Positions 7,800 to 17,000 of a stretch of 61,628 nt of DNA are shown here, one piece after another. The notes below the pieces were generated by a model. The model did no database searches. It saw only the letters and a list, made by a program, of their open reading frames with translations, and was not told where the DNA came from. Each line of letters begins with the position of its first letter. Positions within the stretch are counted from its first letter, which is position 1. Origin of the DNA: Lachnospiraceae bacterium (GTDB taxonomy: Bacteria > Bacillota > Clostridia > Lachnospirales > Lachnospiraceae); assembly GCA_024690825.1 (NCBI GenBank), contig JAILOK010000125.1, forward strand, positions 1-61,628, given 5' to 3'. The position numbers and the translations under genes were made by a program.

Positions 7800-10420
7800 C
7801 CCTCCTCCTTTCCGGCAGCCGGATCCTTCGCCGGCTTTTTATCCGGCAGAGGAATCTTTGTCGATTTTTTATCGGGCAGCATATCCGAAACATCCGTCAT
7901 CTCCACCGGTTCCGGTTCGACATCTTTCTTTTCATCTTCTTCAGTTTCTCCTGCACTTTGAGTTTCTTCTTTTTCGTCAAGTTTAATGACATTTCCGGAT
8001 CTGACGAGCGCACTCATCTCACCGGTGACCACTGCATGAAGCTCTCCGACTATGGTGCCGTTAAACTGTCCCTGGACAAAGCCGTCGACTCTCATCACTC
8101 CGAAATTCCTGTTAAGCTTGATAGGTACGGAAACCTTGAATGATGTCATATCGATGACTTTCTCTCCAAAGAGCAAAAGCTGGGGAAGAACGAACATGAC
8201 AAGGAAGATGGAAATGATAGTACCCCTGCCCAGACACTGTCCAATGGAGCATATGGCCGCATCGGATGTCATCATTCCTATGGCAATACCTGCCAGGGCC
8301 ATCATGGTACCCGAGGTGATTATGGTGGGAAAGGCGAAATTCATGGTATCTATTATCGCCTGTTTTTTGCTCATTTTGTCCTTCAGTTCAAGGTATCTCC
8401 CGGATATTACTATAGCGTAGTCTATGTTTGCACCCATCTGGATGGAACTGACAATGAGGTAGCTCATAAAGAAGAGATTGTTTCCCTCCAGATAAGGGAA
8501 CGAAAAATTCATCCAGATCGCGCCCTGGATCACTATGATCAGAAGCACCGGCATGCCCGCCGAAAGGAAGGTAAAAAGAAGCACAGCCAGCACAGCAAGT
8601 ATCGATACAACGCTGACGACAATATTATCCGTATCGAAAGTCTTTTTTAAATCGTACTGGCTGGTTGATTCTCCGGCTACAAGAACCCTGCCCTCCGGAT
8701 AATATTTCTTTGCCGTATCCTTCATGGTATCAAGAAAGGCAAAGGTCTCCTCTCCTTCCTGAGGCAGCTTCATATATACGAGCATCCTGCTGTAATCCTC
8801 TCCCTGCAGCTGGTCCAGGGCAAGCTTCATCTGGTCATGCGCCGTCTTTAAGGTATCATAGAGATCGGGTTCAAGAGTCACATAGCCCTCCTCTACCTCG
8901 TCATAAACAAACATGAGCATATCTATCAGGGGCACTGAATAGGCAGACAGGCCGTTTATGACCTTTGCGTAGTTTTCATCATTTACGGCATATGCCATAT
9001 AGGCAAGTTCGGCCACTTCATAATCAAGACCCAGCAGTTCCGAAAACTGCCTTGCAGTAAGCTTGTCGGTCAGCATATATCCCCCGATGGCTTCGGTATT
9101 TGACAGTCCCTGCACATGATCCACTTCTTTCATGCTTTCAAGCTCCAAGGCAAGCCTTCGTTCTGTTGCGTAGTCTCCGGCGGGGATCACAAGCGCAGCG
9201 AAATTTTCCTTTCCGAAACTTTCCTCGATCATCTCGTCAGCGATCTGAACATCGTTTTTTATGGGGGTTTCTATCGTGGAATAACCGTAGACATAGGGAC
9301 ACTTATTTGCAAATATGCAGGCAACAACTACCAGGGCCACAAAAACAGGCGGAACTATAAACCTGGTCAGATATGCAAATTTTCCGACAAAAGGGATCTG
9401 CGGGATAAAGCTTTTGTGCTTTGTTCTGTCCATCAGTCTGCCGAAGACCATGATCAGTCCGGGCATGAGTGTGAACACGGACAAAAGACTGAAAAAGATT
9501 GCCTTGATGAGGCATATGGCCATATCCGGTCCGATGCCATACTGCATGAACATCATTGCAATAAGACCGCCGACCGTTGTCAGCGAACTCGAAGATATCT
9601 CCGGTATGGCTTTGCTTAATGCAACTATATCCGCTTCCCTTGTCGGCAGTGTCTGATGCTCCTCCTTGTAGCGGTTGCAGAATATTACCGCGTAGTCTAT
9701 GGATAGGGCAAGCTGCAGGACTATCGTTACCGAATCGGATACAAAGGATATCTTTCCGAGCAGAAAATTCGTGCCTGAAGCAAGCAGTGCCGAAGCGCCG
9801 AAAGTAAGAAGCAGTACAGGCACCTCCGCATAGGTCTGGGATGTGAAGATCAGAACCGACAAAACGACAACGGCAACGAGGACGCTTACCGTATTCATCT
9901 CCTTGTTTATGATCTCAGCGGCGGAATCGCCCATTGATGTGGAGACATAGATATCATAGCCCGAAAGAAACTCTTTGACATCTTCAAGCGATCTCAAAGC
10001 CCTGTCATCATTTTCGGGATAACTGAATGTGATATCAAATAGCGCGGAAAAATTGTTGAAATGCTCTTTGCTGCTGTCAAAGACAAGCATGGCAACATCA
10101 TCTCTTTTTTCAATCTTTTCTGCCAGGTCCTCCGCCTCATCATAGGTGATGTTCGTCACCATGATCTTTGCGCTGCCGTACGTCACGAACTGCTCGTTCA
10201 TGAGATCGATTCCCTGTCTGGTCTGTGAATCAGCGGAAAGATAGGCTGAAAGGTCGTTTTCGACCTTCACCCAGTTTGACGCTATCACGCAGAAGATTAT
10301 GGCTATAACAAATAAAAGAAAAAAGAGATTTCTCCGGTCCACAATGAAGGTGGCCACCTTCATCATGACGCCGTTATTATCATTTTTTCCGGATCTTTCC
10401 TTTTCTGCCGGGTCACTCAT
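7796..10420 (-). CDS. RND-superfamily (MMPL) membrane transporter
   Basis: The 874-residue protein has the duplicated RND layout: a first membrane helix (about 30-47), an extracytoplasmic loop, five helices (about 180-370) including DYAVIFCNRYKEE, a second loop (about 395-590), and a second helix group (about 600-745) with the parallel motif NIDYAVIISGRYLELK. The paired GANIDYA and LSIDYAV segments carry the acidic residues typical of proton-relay positions in MMPL proteins. A long acidic tail (about 760-874) is cytoplasmic or disordered. MMPL proteins move lipids, fatty acids or similar hydrophobic molecules using the proton gradient; the substrate here is unknown. The ATG follows CAGGAG. 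A promoter is proposed at 10493-10521, and the GLUG protein gene follows with a 4-bp overlap. Confidence 0.88.
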   Translation of the reverse strand: MSDPAEKERSGKNDNNGVMMKVATFIVDRRNLFFLLFVIAIIFCVIASNWVKVENDLSAYLSADSQTRQGIDLMNEQFVTYGSAKIMVTNITYDEAEDLAEKIEKRDDVAMLVFDSSKEHFNNFSALFDITFSYPENDDRALRSLEDVKEFLSGYDIYVSTSMGDSAAEIINKEMNTVSVLVAVVVLSVLIFTSQTYAEVPVLLLTFGASALLASGTNFLLGKISFVSDSVTIVLQLALSIDYAVIFCNRYKEEHQTLPTREADIVALSKAIPEISSSSLTTVGGLIAMMFMQYGIGPDMAICLIKAIFFSLLSVFTLMPGLIMVFGRLMDRTKHKSFIPQIPFVGKFAYLTRFIVPPVFVALVVVACIFANKCPYVYGYSTIETPIKNDVQIADEMIEESFGKENFAALVIPAGDYATERRLALELESMKEVDHVQGLSNTEAIGGYMLTDKLTARQFSELLGLDYEVAELAYMAYAVNDENYAKVINGLSAYSVPLIDMLMFVYDEVEEGYVTLEPDLYDTLKTAHDQMKLALDQLQGEDYSRMLVYMKLPQEGEETFAFLDTMKDTAKKYYPEGRVLVAGESTSQYDLKKTFDTDNIVVSVVSILAVLAVLLFTFLSAGMPVLLIIVIQGAIWMNFSFPYLEGNNLFFMSYLIVSSIQMGANIDYAIVISGRYLELKDKMSKKQAIIDTMNFAFPTIITSGTMMALAGIAIGMMTSDAAICSIGQCLGRGTIISIFLVMFVLPQLLLFGEKVIDMTSFKVSVPIKLNRNFGVMRVDGFVQGQFNGTIVGELHAVVTGEMSALVRSGNVIKLDEKEETQSAGETEEDEKKDVEPEPVEMTDVSDMLPDKKSTKIPLPDKKPAKDPAAGKEEG

Positions 10421-10492
10421 ATTGCTGCTCCTGTATTATGTCCCGATCAAAATATGGTGATCATCCGATCATCGGACACAACATCTTGTAGC

Positions 10493-10521
10493 AATATAAC
10501 TCTAATATAGTTCTTATTCAA
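10493..10521 (-). promoter_or_regulatory. Putative promoter of the MMPL-GLUG operon
   Basis: Minus-strand TTGAAT (10516-10521), 17-nt spacer, TATATT (10493-10498). The leader to the ATG at 10420 contains GATCA three times and the palindrome CCGATGATCGG near 10465-10475, which could serve as an operator. Confidence 0.5.
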
Positions 10522-10545
10522 GCAGAAAAGATGAACTTATACACT

Positions 10546-13212
10546 TTACTTCATCATGTATATAAGTCCGAAAGTATAGGGGCCGCTGTTTATCGAGATC
10601 GCGGGTGAAGCATTCTCGACTATAACATCTTTGAAGGTAACATATTTTCTGACATTATCTACGACCAGTTCCTTTTCGGAAACATTCATTCCGACACATT
10701 CTATGAGAAGCATATCCGGATCTATAGCCTGGCCGTTTCTTAAAGTCTGCGATATATACTTCTCCCAGGAAGCCTTTCGCGTACCGAACATCATTGATCC
10801 CGCGACCATATTTCCGTTTTTCAGGACCAGAACCGGATGCAGCATAAAGGCATTTGATATGGCATTTACAGTCTGGCTCACCCTTCCGCTTCTGGCAAGG
10901 TAAGAGGTTGTATCTACTATAAAGCTTGTCCTTATCTTCTTTTTGACTTCATCAAGCTCTTTGACAAGACTGTCCGCGGTAACGGATTCTTTTGCTCTTT
11001 TTGCGGCATGAAGGACCAGAAGTCCCAGACCTCCGCTCACATGTGCCGAGTCGACAACCATTACATTATCAAAATCCCCTGACGCTTCCGTGGCATTCTC
11101 ATAACCCTGGCTGAACTTGCCTGACATGGTTATGTGGATGACATACTGTCCCTTGGTCAGAAGTCCCGCAAAGAAGGATTCATATTCCTCAACATCAGGA
11201 GCTTCCGAATGGACCTTCTTATCAGGGTCACTCAGGTATGCAAGGATACCTTCCGTCTCTGTTTCTATGCCGTCAAGGAAATATCCTTCCTCAGTGTGGA
11301 CATGATAAGGCATGACCTCGATCTGGTTTTTCTCAATGAGGCTGTCAGGCAGGTCGCAGACACTGTCGGTAGATATGATGAGGGATCTTTTTTTGACACC
11401 TTTTCTGACGAGGTCCCTGACATTTTCAGGATCATCATCTCCCGTGTAATGAACCAGATCCGGAGGAAGATGTTTTGAAAGCTCGGTCTCAAGATCGTCT
11501 CCGCTTACAGGCTTTAAGAGATATCCGTTAAAGCCTTCCCTGTTGTATAATTCCTGATTTTCGCTTCCGGCATTTGCCGTAAGGACCACCACCGGAGTCT
11601 CCCTGTTCAGACCTCCGGCCTGATTTCTGAGCTCATGCAGGCACTCGATACCGTCCATATTGGGCATGAGATGATCCATGAAAATGGTGTCAAAATGCCT
11701 TTTGGAAGCAAGATCGAGCGCTTCCGCTCCTGAGGAAGCGGTATCCATATTGACCTTCGTGTCACGCAGAAGCTTCGTGACAACCTTGATGTTCATTTCA
11801 TTATCATCTACGATGAGGATATGGGCATCAGGAGCCTCAAAGCTCTGCTTGTAATGTTCTCTCCTCTTCATCGAATGCCTTGATTCTATCTTCAGATCGC
11901 CTACTTCGGTATCATCTGCGATCTCCTGGGGAAGCTCTATGACGAAGGTTGAGCCTTTGGTATATACGCTGTTAACGGTTATCCTGCCTCCCATCATTTC
12001 AATGAACTGCTTGACTATGGCAAGTCCGAGACCGGTTCCTTCAATATGACGGTTCTTTCCCTCATCCACTCTCTTAAATGCGTCGAAAAGATAAGGGATG
12101 CTCTCCTTTCTGATACCCATACCGGTATCCGCCACGGAATAGACCACGGTCGTCTTGTTTCCCTCTCCTCTCTTTTCCTGAATGGATAAGGTCACTGAGC
12201 CCTCGCTCGTATATTTAATGGCATTATTAAGAACATTTATGAGTATCTGTTTTATCCTGACCTCGTCTCCGTACAGCTGTACCGGAAGAGTCTGGTCAAC
12301 ATCAACATGAAATTCAAGACCCTTTTCCTTTGCCTTGACCCAGACCATGCCGACTATCTCAGAGAGCATATCGCCTGTCCTGTATGCCACCGGGATTATC
12401 TCCATGCTGCCGGATTCTATCTTTGACATATCAAGGATATCGTTTATCGTTGTAAGCAGCATTTTACCGGCCGCCTTTATATTTCTGGCATCATCTGCCA
12501 CCTCATCTGAGATCTCCTCCCTTAAGATCATCTCATCGAGTCCTATGATGGTATTGATCGGGGTTCTGATCTCATGGCTCATGCTCGAGAAAAATCTGTT
12601 CTGCGCCTTATTCAGCTCTTCGATCTCTTTCCTTTGTTTTTCGGCTACTTCCTTTTCCTGCCTGAACACTCTGCTCTGGAACCAGCTCATTACAGTTATG
12701 ACGATGCCAACCACCAGGACCGATGCCAGGGAATCAAGATAATTTACCCTGATGGAATGTATGCCGGTCTGTATTATATTATGCATGCTCAGATAATAAA
12801 GCGCGCATACTTCGGCGGCGATCATAAACATCGCAATGAAACGCTTCCTGCCGTGAAGAAGGGTGCCCGCAAAAAGGAAACAGAAGGAATACCAGATCGG
12901 AACTCCTCCGAAAATACCGCCGCCGGATATAAATGTTACCGGCATAAGTCCGAGTATCACGCCGATGAACATCAGCCATGTTCCCAGCCTGATCCTGTGG
13001 TATTTTACGGTAAAAAAGCACACCACTGGAGCAAAGATAAGACCGGTTAAAACCGCGATTATCTCACCCATATTTTCTTTCAGGAAGATATCCGCCAGAA
13101 AAACAACCAGTATCGCAGTCCATGTACAGAATATGATCAGAATGAACAGCCTCTCTTCCATATCTCTTGATGTATCATTTAAGACCTTTTTTAATCTCTT
13201 AAACCTGTTCAT
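10546..13212 (-). CDS. Histidine kinase-receiver-DegV fusion protein
   Basis: An 888-residue hybrid. Six or so membrane helices occupy residues 20-185. A HisKA domain follows with the phospho-histidine in FFSSMSHEIRTPINTIIG (about H213), then a HATPase domain with NVLNNAIKYTSEG, DTGMGI and GTGLGLAIVKQ. A receiver domain (about 475-595) has MDHLMPNMDG and YLLKPVSG. The last 270 residues match DegV proteins: IISTDSVCDLPDSLI, a middle GYFLDG, HITMSGKFSQGY, VVDSAHVSGGLG, SYLARSGRVS. DegV proteins bind fatty acids, classically for the Fak fatty-acid kinase. I chose ATG 13212 because GGAGG lies 8 nt upstream; the frame opens slightly earlier. The start overlaps the previous kinase gene. The fusion suggests that acyl ligand binding controls kinase or phosphatase output, which is inference. 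Confidence 0.9.
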   Translation of the reverse strand: MNRFKRLKKVLNDTSRDMEERLFILIIFCTWTAILVVFLADIFLKENMGEIIAVLTGLIFAPVVCFFTVKYHRIRLGTWLMFIGVILGLMPVTFISGGGIFGGVPIWYSFCFLFAGTLLHGRKRFIAMFMIAAEVCALYYLSMHNIIQTGIHSIRVNYLDSLASVLVVGIVITVMSWFQSRVFRQEKEVAEKQRKEIEELNKAQNRFFSSMSHEIRTPINTIIGLDEMILREEISDEVADDARNIKAAGKMLLTTINDILDMSKIESGSMEIIPVAYRTGDMLSEIVGMVWVKAKEKGLEFHVDVDQTLPVQLYGDEVRIKQILINVLNNAIKYTSEGSVTLSIQEKRGEGNKTTVVYSVADTGMGIRKESIPYLFDAFKRVDEGKNRHIEGTGLGLAIVKQFIEMMGGRITVNSVYTKGSTFVIELPQEIADDTEVGDLKIESRHSMKRREHYKQSFEAPDAHILIVDDNEMNIKVVTKLLRDTKVNMDTASSGAEALDLASKRHFDTIFMDHLMPNMDGIECLHELRNQAGGLNRETPVVVLTANAGSENQELYNREGFNGYLLKPVSGDDLETELSKHLPPDLVHYTGDDDPENVRDLVRKGVKKRSLIISTDSVCDLPDSLIEKNQIEVMPYHVHTEEGYFLDGIETETEGILAYLSDPDKKVHSEAPDVEEYESFFAGLLTKGQYVIHITMSGKFSQGYENATEASGDFDNVMVVDSAHVSGGLGLLVLHAAKRAKESVTADSLVKELDEVKKKIRTSFIVDTTSYLARSGRVSQTVNAISNAFMLHPVLVLKNGNMVAGSMMFGTRKASWEKYISQTLRNGQAIDPDMLLIECVGMNVSEKELVVDNVRKYVTFKDVIVENASPAISINSGPYTFGLIYMMK

Positions 13213-15958
13213 CCAAAGTACCTCCATTCACAGCTTCAAGAAGATTTTTTGCCTCCTCGGCTGCTCCCTTCATATCGAAATCGGAAATCGCATCCTTTAC
13301 TTTTTCAAACAGTTCTCCTACCGCTCTGCCGTTATATGTGTAGGCCGACATCTCATTTATGATATCCTCTGCCTTCTGGGCTTCGTAGGTATCCAGGCTC
13401 TGCATGACATTTACTATCGCATCAAGGATCTTTTCCTTATCGGCAGCCTGTTTGTCCGTCTCTTCCTCTTTTTTCTTCTTTCCTATGCAGTCTTCGATAT
13501 CTCCGACCACCTCTTCATACATGAGCATGAGCTCTTCATGATGGGAACCGATAAATACCTCATCGTTCTTTTTGGCCGCTTCCTCCAGATCCTTTGCGTA
13601 ATCGGAAAGATCCGTGGCTCCGATCATCCTCGATGTGCTCTTGAGCGCATGTACCCTGATGTGATAATCCTCGACATTCCGGGAATCGTATGCTGCCTTT
13701 ATGCCGTTCTTCTTTTTCTCATATTCGGAAACAAAGTTATCAAGAAGCTCAAGGTAGAACTCCCTGTCATTTCTGCAGTATCTGATGCCTGCCTGTGTAT
13801 CAATTCCTGTTCTCTGAAGCATTATGACCGGATCGGACTTTGCTTCGGCCGCTGTTATCACAGCCTGATCCGTCACGGAAAGATCTCTGTCTATATATGT
13901 GATCGCAGACTTGGGCAGAACCTTCTTTAACACCCTCTCAAGTTCTGAATACTCGATGGGCTTGGGCACGAAGCCGTCGAAGCCTTCCGACAGGAACATC
14001 TCCCTGGCGCCGCTTACCGCATTCGCAGTCAGAGCCACTATGGTAAATGTCTTTCCCTTTGACCTTTCAAGCGTGCGCAGGTTGTGGAGTGTCTCAACTC
14101 CGTCCATGTCCGGCATCATATGGTCAAGGAAGATAATATCAAACTCATCATTTTCACATCTTCTTATCGCATCCAGTCCTCCGGTGACCGTTGTCACGCT
14201 CATTCCGTAATCACTGAATATACCCTTTGCCACTATGAGGTTCATCGTCTCATCATCGACGACCAGGGCACGAAGTCCGGGTGTAACCAGTCTCTTGCCC
14301 TCATGATCGGCCATTCCTTCATCTCCAGCAAAGGAATTAAGTATATTGACTACGCCAAGTGTATAGAAGGGTTTTTTCAAAAGCACCGCCCTGCTGTCAG
14401 ATGGCTGTTCGAAGCTCTCATTGCAGATGATAACGACCTTGGTCGACCTGTCCAGCCTTTCTATGTAGGCTGCATTGTCATTGTATTCCTCCATATCTAC
14501 AAACAGATGTGTGACATTATAGATATTTGTCATCTTTTCCAGATCATTTCTGCTGTAAACATAGTGAATGAGTATGCCCAGGTTTTTTGACAGATGCTTC
14601 ATCAGTTCCTGATAATACTCTCTCACCTTGGGCACATCGTATTTTTCGAGTCTTATGAAGCATACCAGACATACCTGTTTCCTGTTTTCAACGACCATGG
14701 AGGGCGCGGGATCCACAACCTTCTGAGGAATGCTGATATGTACTTTTGTTCCCTCGCCTTCTTTGCTCTCTATCCTGACAAAGCCTCCCATAGCCTTTAC
14801 TATGCCGTAAACTATGGACAGACCGAGTCCCAGACCTCCGGCGCGGCGGCTTCGTCCGGAATTGACCTGATAAAATCTGTCCCTTATCCTCTCAAGTTCA
14901 TGCGCGGAAATGCCTATACCCGTATCCTCAACATCGATACACAGATTCACTCCGTATGTCTTTTTGAGCGCTGCTACCCTTACGCGGACTCCGCCTTTCT
15001 TTGTGAATTTCACGCCGTTACCGATGACATTCTTTAAGATCTTTTTGATCTTCTCACCGTCACCCTGCAGCACTGAAGGTATGTCCGCATCCACATCAAA
15101 GATTAGTTCCGTTTCCCCGTTTGCCGGCAGGACTTGCTTTTCGGTTATGATGTCATTTATCACCGATGTGAACATATACTCTTCATCGGATACAACAAGT
15201 CTTCCTGTATCGATCTCCGTATAATCAAGGATAGCCGTAACCTGCTCCAAAAGCCTGTTTCCCGCTTCCTTTACGGATTTGATCTCCTCCTTGACCTCTT
15301 CGTTTCTGATCTTTTTCATGATAACTCCGGTAATACCCGTAACGGCATTTATGGGAGTTCTGAGCTCGTGTGATACATTGGTCAGAAAGTCCTCCGTACG
15401 CCGGTTTGTTTCCTCGAGCTCACTGATGATCACTCCGTAGGCGTCTTTTTCTTCCTTTCTGCGGTTGATGATGATGATACAGATCCTTGCCGAAACCAGG
15501 ATCAGAAGCACATGGAGGATACACCTTGAAACAAAAAGCGTATCCACCTCAAAGGTCCCTTCATTAACAAATACCGCCATGTCATAGGCAAAAGTCAGAT
15601 AGTACGAAGCCACCATCATGTAGATAAGTCTTTTCTCGGCGGCCATTGTATAGATGATCATGATGCCGATCCCTACCGGCGCCATGTCAAAGAAGCTTGT
15701 GGAATGTATCCCGTAGAAAAAAAAAGTGACCATTATTATGATCGAATATATAAGCAGCCTGTAGTTTTCGGAAGGCTGTCTTACTATATGCATGATCCAA
15801 CAGATCACGATCGATATGCCCATGAGAGGGATCATCCAGGTTTCCCACCCCATGAGGACCGATTCGGCTATAAGGACTATGCTGAACATCGTGTAGCTTA
15901 TGAGCACGATGAGCATTGACATGTTACTGTTTTCCGTATAACGATGATTGTTTTCCAA
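13199..15958 (-). CDS. Hybrid histidine kinase with receiver and Hpt domains
   Basis: The 919-residue membrane kinase has about six N-terminal helices (residues 13-165), HisKA with VSHELRTPINAV (H197), HATPase with NGVKFTKKG, DTGIGI and GLGLGLSIV, a degenerate receiver-like segment (about 420-545) without a clear acceptor aspartate, a canonical receiver (FLDHMMPDMDG, D612; KPIEYSE), and an Hpt domain with HALKSTSRMIGA (H770). This His-Asp-His arrangement is a complete phosphorelay waiting for an output receiver. The REC-HD-GYP protein encoded 1 bp upstream is the obvious candidate acceptor. It is co-transcribed with the kinase-DegV fusion downstream. Domain calls are firm; the signal sensed is unknown. 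Confidence 0.93.
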   Translation of the reverse strand: MENNHRYTENSNMSMLIVLISYTMFSIVLIAESVLMGWETWMIPLMGISIVICWIMHIVRQPSENYRLLIYSIIIMVTFFFYGIHSTSFFDMAPVGIGIMIIYTMAAEKRLIYMMVASYYLTFAYDMAVFVNEGTFEVDTLFVSRCILHVLLILVSARICIIIINRRKEEKDAYGVIISELEETNRRTEDFLTNVSHELRTPINAVTGITGVIMKKIRNEEVKEEIKSVKEAGNRLLEQVTAILDYTEIDTGRLVVSDEEYMFTSVINDIITEKQVLPANGETELIFDVDADIPSVLQGDGEKIKKILKNVIGNGVKFTKKGGVRVRVAALKKTYGVNLCIDVEDTGIGISAHELERIRDRFYQVNSGRSRRAGGLGLGLSIVYGIVKAMGGFVRIESKEGEGTKVHISIPQKVVDPAPSMVVENRKQVCLVCFIRLEKYDVPKVREYYQELMKHLSKNLGILIHYVYSRNDLEKMTNIYNVTHLFVDMEEYNDNAAYIERLDRSTKVVIICNESFEQPSDSRAVLLKKPFYTLGVVNILNSFAGDEGMADHEGKRLVTPGLRALVVDDETMNLIVAKGIFSDYGMSVTTVTGGLDAIRRCENDEFDIIFLDHMMPDMDGVETLHNLRTLERSKGKTFTIVALTANAVSGAREMFLSEGFDGFVPKPIEYSELERVLKKVLPKSAITYIDRDLSVTDQAVITAAEAKSDPVIMLQRTGIDTQAGIRYCRNDREFYLELLDNFVSEYEKKKNGIKAAYDSRNVEDYHIRVHALKSTSRMIGATDLSDYAKDLEEAAKKNDEVFIGSHHEELMLMYEEVVGDIEDCIGKKKKEEETDKQAADKEKILDAIVNVMQSLDTYEAQKAEDIINEMSAYTYNGRAVGELFEKVKDAISDFDMKGAAEEAKNLLEAVNGGTLDEQV

Positions 15959-15959
15959 T

Positions 15960-16985
15960 TTACTGCTCCCTCATCCTATAGTTTTCATCTTCCTTCATCA
16001 TATCAAGCATGATATCGGCAAAACGGGGATCGAACTGCGTGCCCCTTCCCTTTAAGAGTTCTCCTTTGACCGTATCCTGAGGCAGGATGTCCCTGTAGCT
16101 TCTCCTTGAAGTCATGGCATCATAAGCATCCGCGACCGCGATGATCCTGGCTTCCTCCGGAATATTTTCTCCCTCCAGTCCGTCTGGATACCCCTTTCCG
16201 TCATATCTTTCGTGATGCCATCTCGCGCCTGTAACAAACTGCGGAAATTCAGTGATGTTTCGAAGGATCCTCGCTCCCATGACCGGGTGGTTTCTGATAA
16301 CGCCGAATTCATCCTCCGAAAGCTTTGCGGGTTTATTTATGATCGCATCCGGCACACCGATCTTTCCCACATCGTGAAGCAGTCCCATCATGTATATCTC
16401 TTCCTGCTTCATGTCGCTGTAGCCTGCGCGCTTTGCGATCTCTTTGGAATATTCCGCCACTCTCGTCGAATGACCGTTGGTATAGGTGTCCTTCTCATCG
16501 ATAGCCCTTGAAAGAGCCTTTACTATCTGCATCGACATTCTTTCGATCTTGTCATGCTCTTCGACAAGCTGGGCTGTTTTTTTGCCGACCTCTTTCGTCA
16601 GATCCCTCTGCAGGCTTATAAGCTCGATCGTATGTCTTGCCCTAAGCAGCAGAACCTCGGGAACAAAGGGTTTTTTAATAAAGTCAATGGCGCCGGCCGA
16701 CAATCCCTTCGTCTCCGTCTCTGCATCATCATCCGCTGTCAGGAAGATAACGGGGATGCTTTTTATCCTGTCATCCTGCTTTATCTTTTCAAGAGTTTCA
16801 AATCCGTTCAATTCAGGCATATGAATGTCCAAAAGGATCAGATCCGGAGTATTGGTCTTTAAGAACTCCAGAAGCTCCAGACCCGATTTCAGGCAGCTTA
16901 CCCTGAAGCCCTCTCCCGTCAGGATATGGTTGGCCATTTTCAAATTTGAAACATCATCATCTATGACAGTTATCCAGTCGCCCAT
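15960..16985 (-). CDS. Receiver-HD-GYP protein, probable cyclic di-GMP phosphodiesterase
   Basis: Residues 3-120 form a receiver domain (DDD near 9-11, acceptor D53 in LILLDIHMPELNG, K105 in FIKKPF). A linker coiled coil (about 120-150) leads to an HD-GYP domain with HDVGKIG (H204, D205), NHPVMGARIL, WHHERYDGKGYPDGL and DAYDAMTS. All metal ligands of the family and the GYP signature are present, so hydrolysis of cyclic di-GMP is likely. The ATG follows AGAGGTAAT. It sits 15 bp behind an aldo-keto reductase gene and 1 bp ahead of the Hpt kinase gene, so phosphorylation by that relay is probable. Enzymatic activity is inferred from family knowledge. Confidence 0.93.
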   Translation of the reverse strand: MGDWITVIDDDVSNLKMANHILTGEGFRVSCLKSGLELLEFLKTNTPDLILLDIHMPELNGFETLEKIKQDDRIKSIPVIFLTADDDAETETKGLSAGAIDFIKKPFVPEVLLLRARHTIELISLQRDLTKEVGKKTAQLVEEHDKIERMSMQIVKALSRAIDEKDTYTNGHSTRVAEYSKEIAKRAGYSDMKQEEIYMMGLLHDVGKIGVPDAIINKPAKLSEDEFGVIRNHPVMGARILRNITEFPQFVTGARWHHERYDGKGYPDGLEGENIPEEARIIAVADAYDAMTSRRSYRDILPQDTVKGELLKGRGTQFDPRFADIMLDMMKEDENYRMREQ

Positions 16986-17000
16986 TTCTCGATTACCTCT

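Noticed and set aside
12863-13930. Plus-strand frame of 355 codons across two kinase genes
   Set aside because: Both kinase genes have complete domains on the other strand; this frame is a shadow produced by codon bias.
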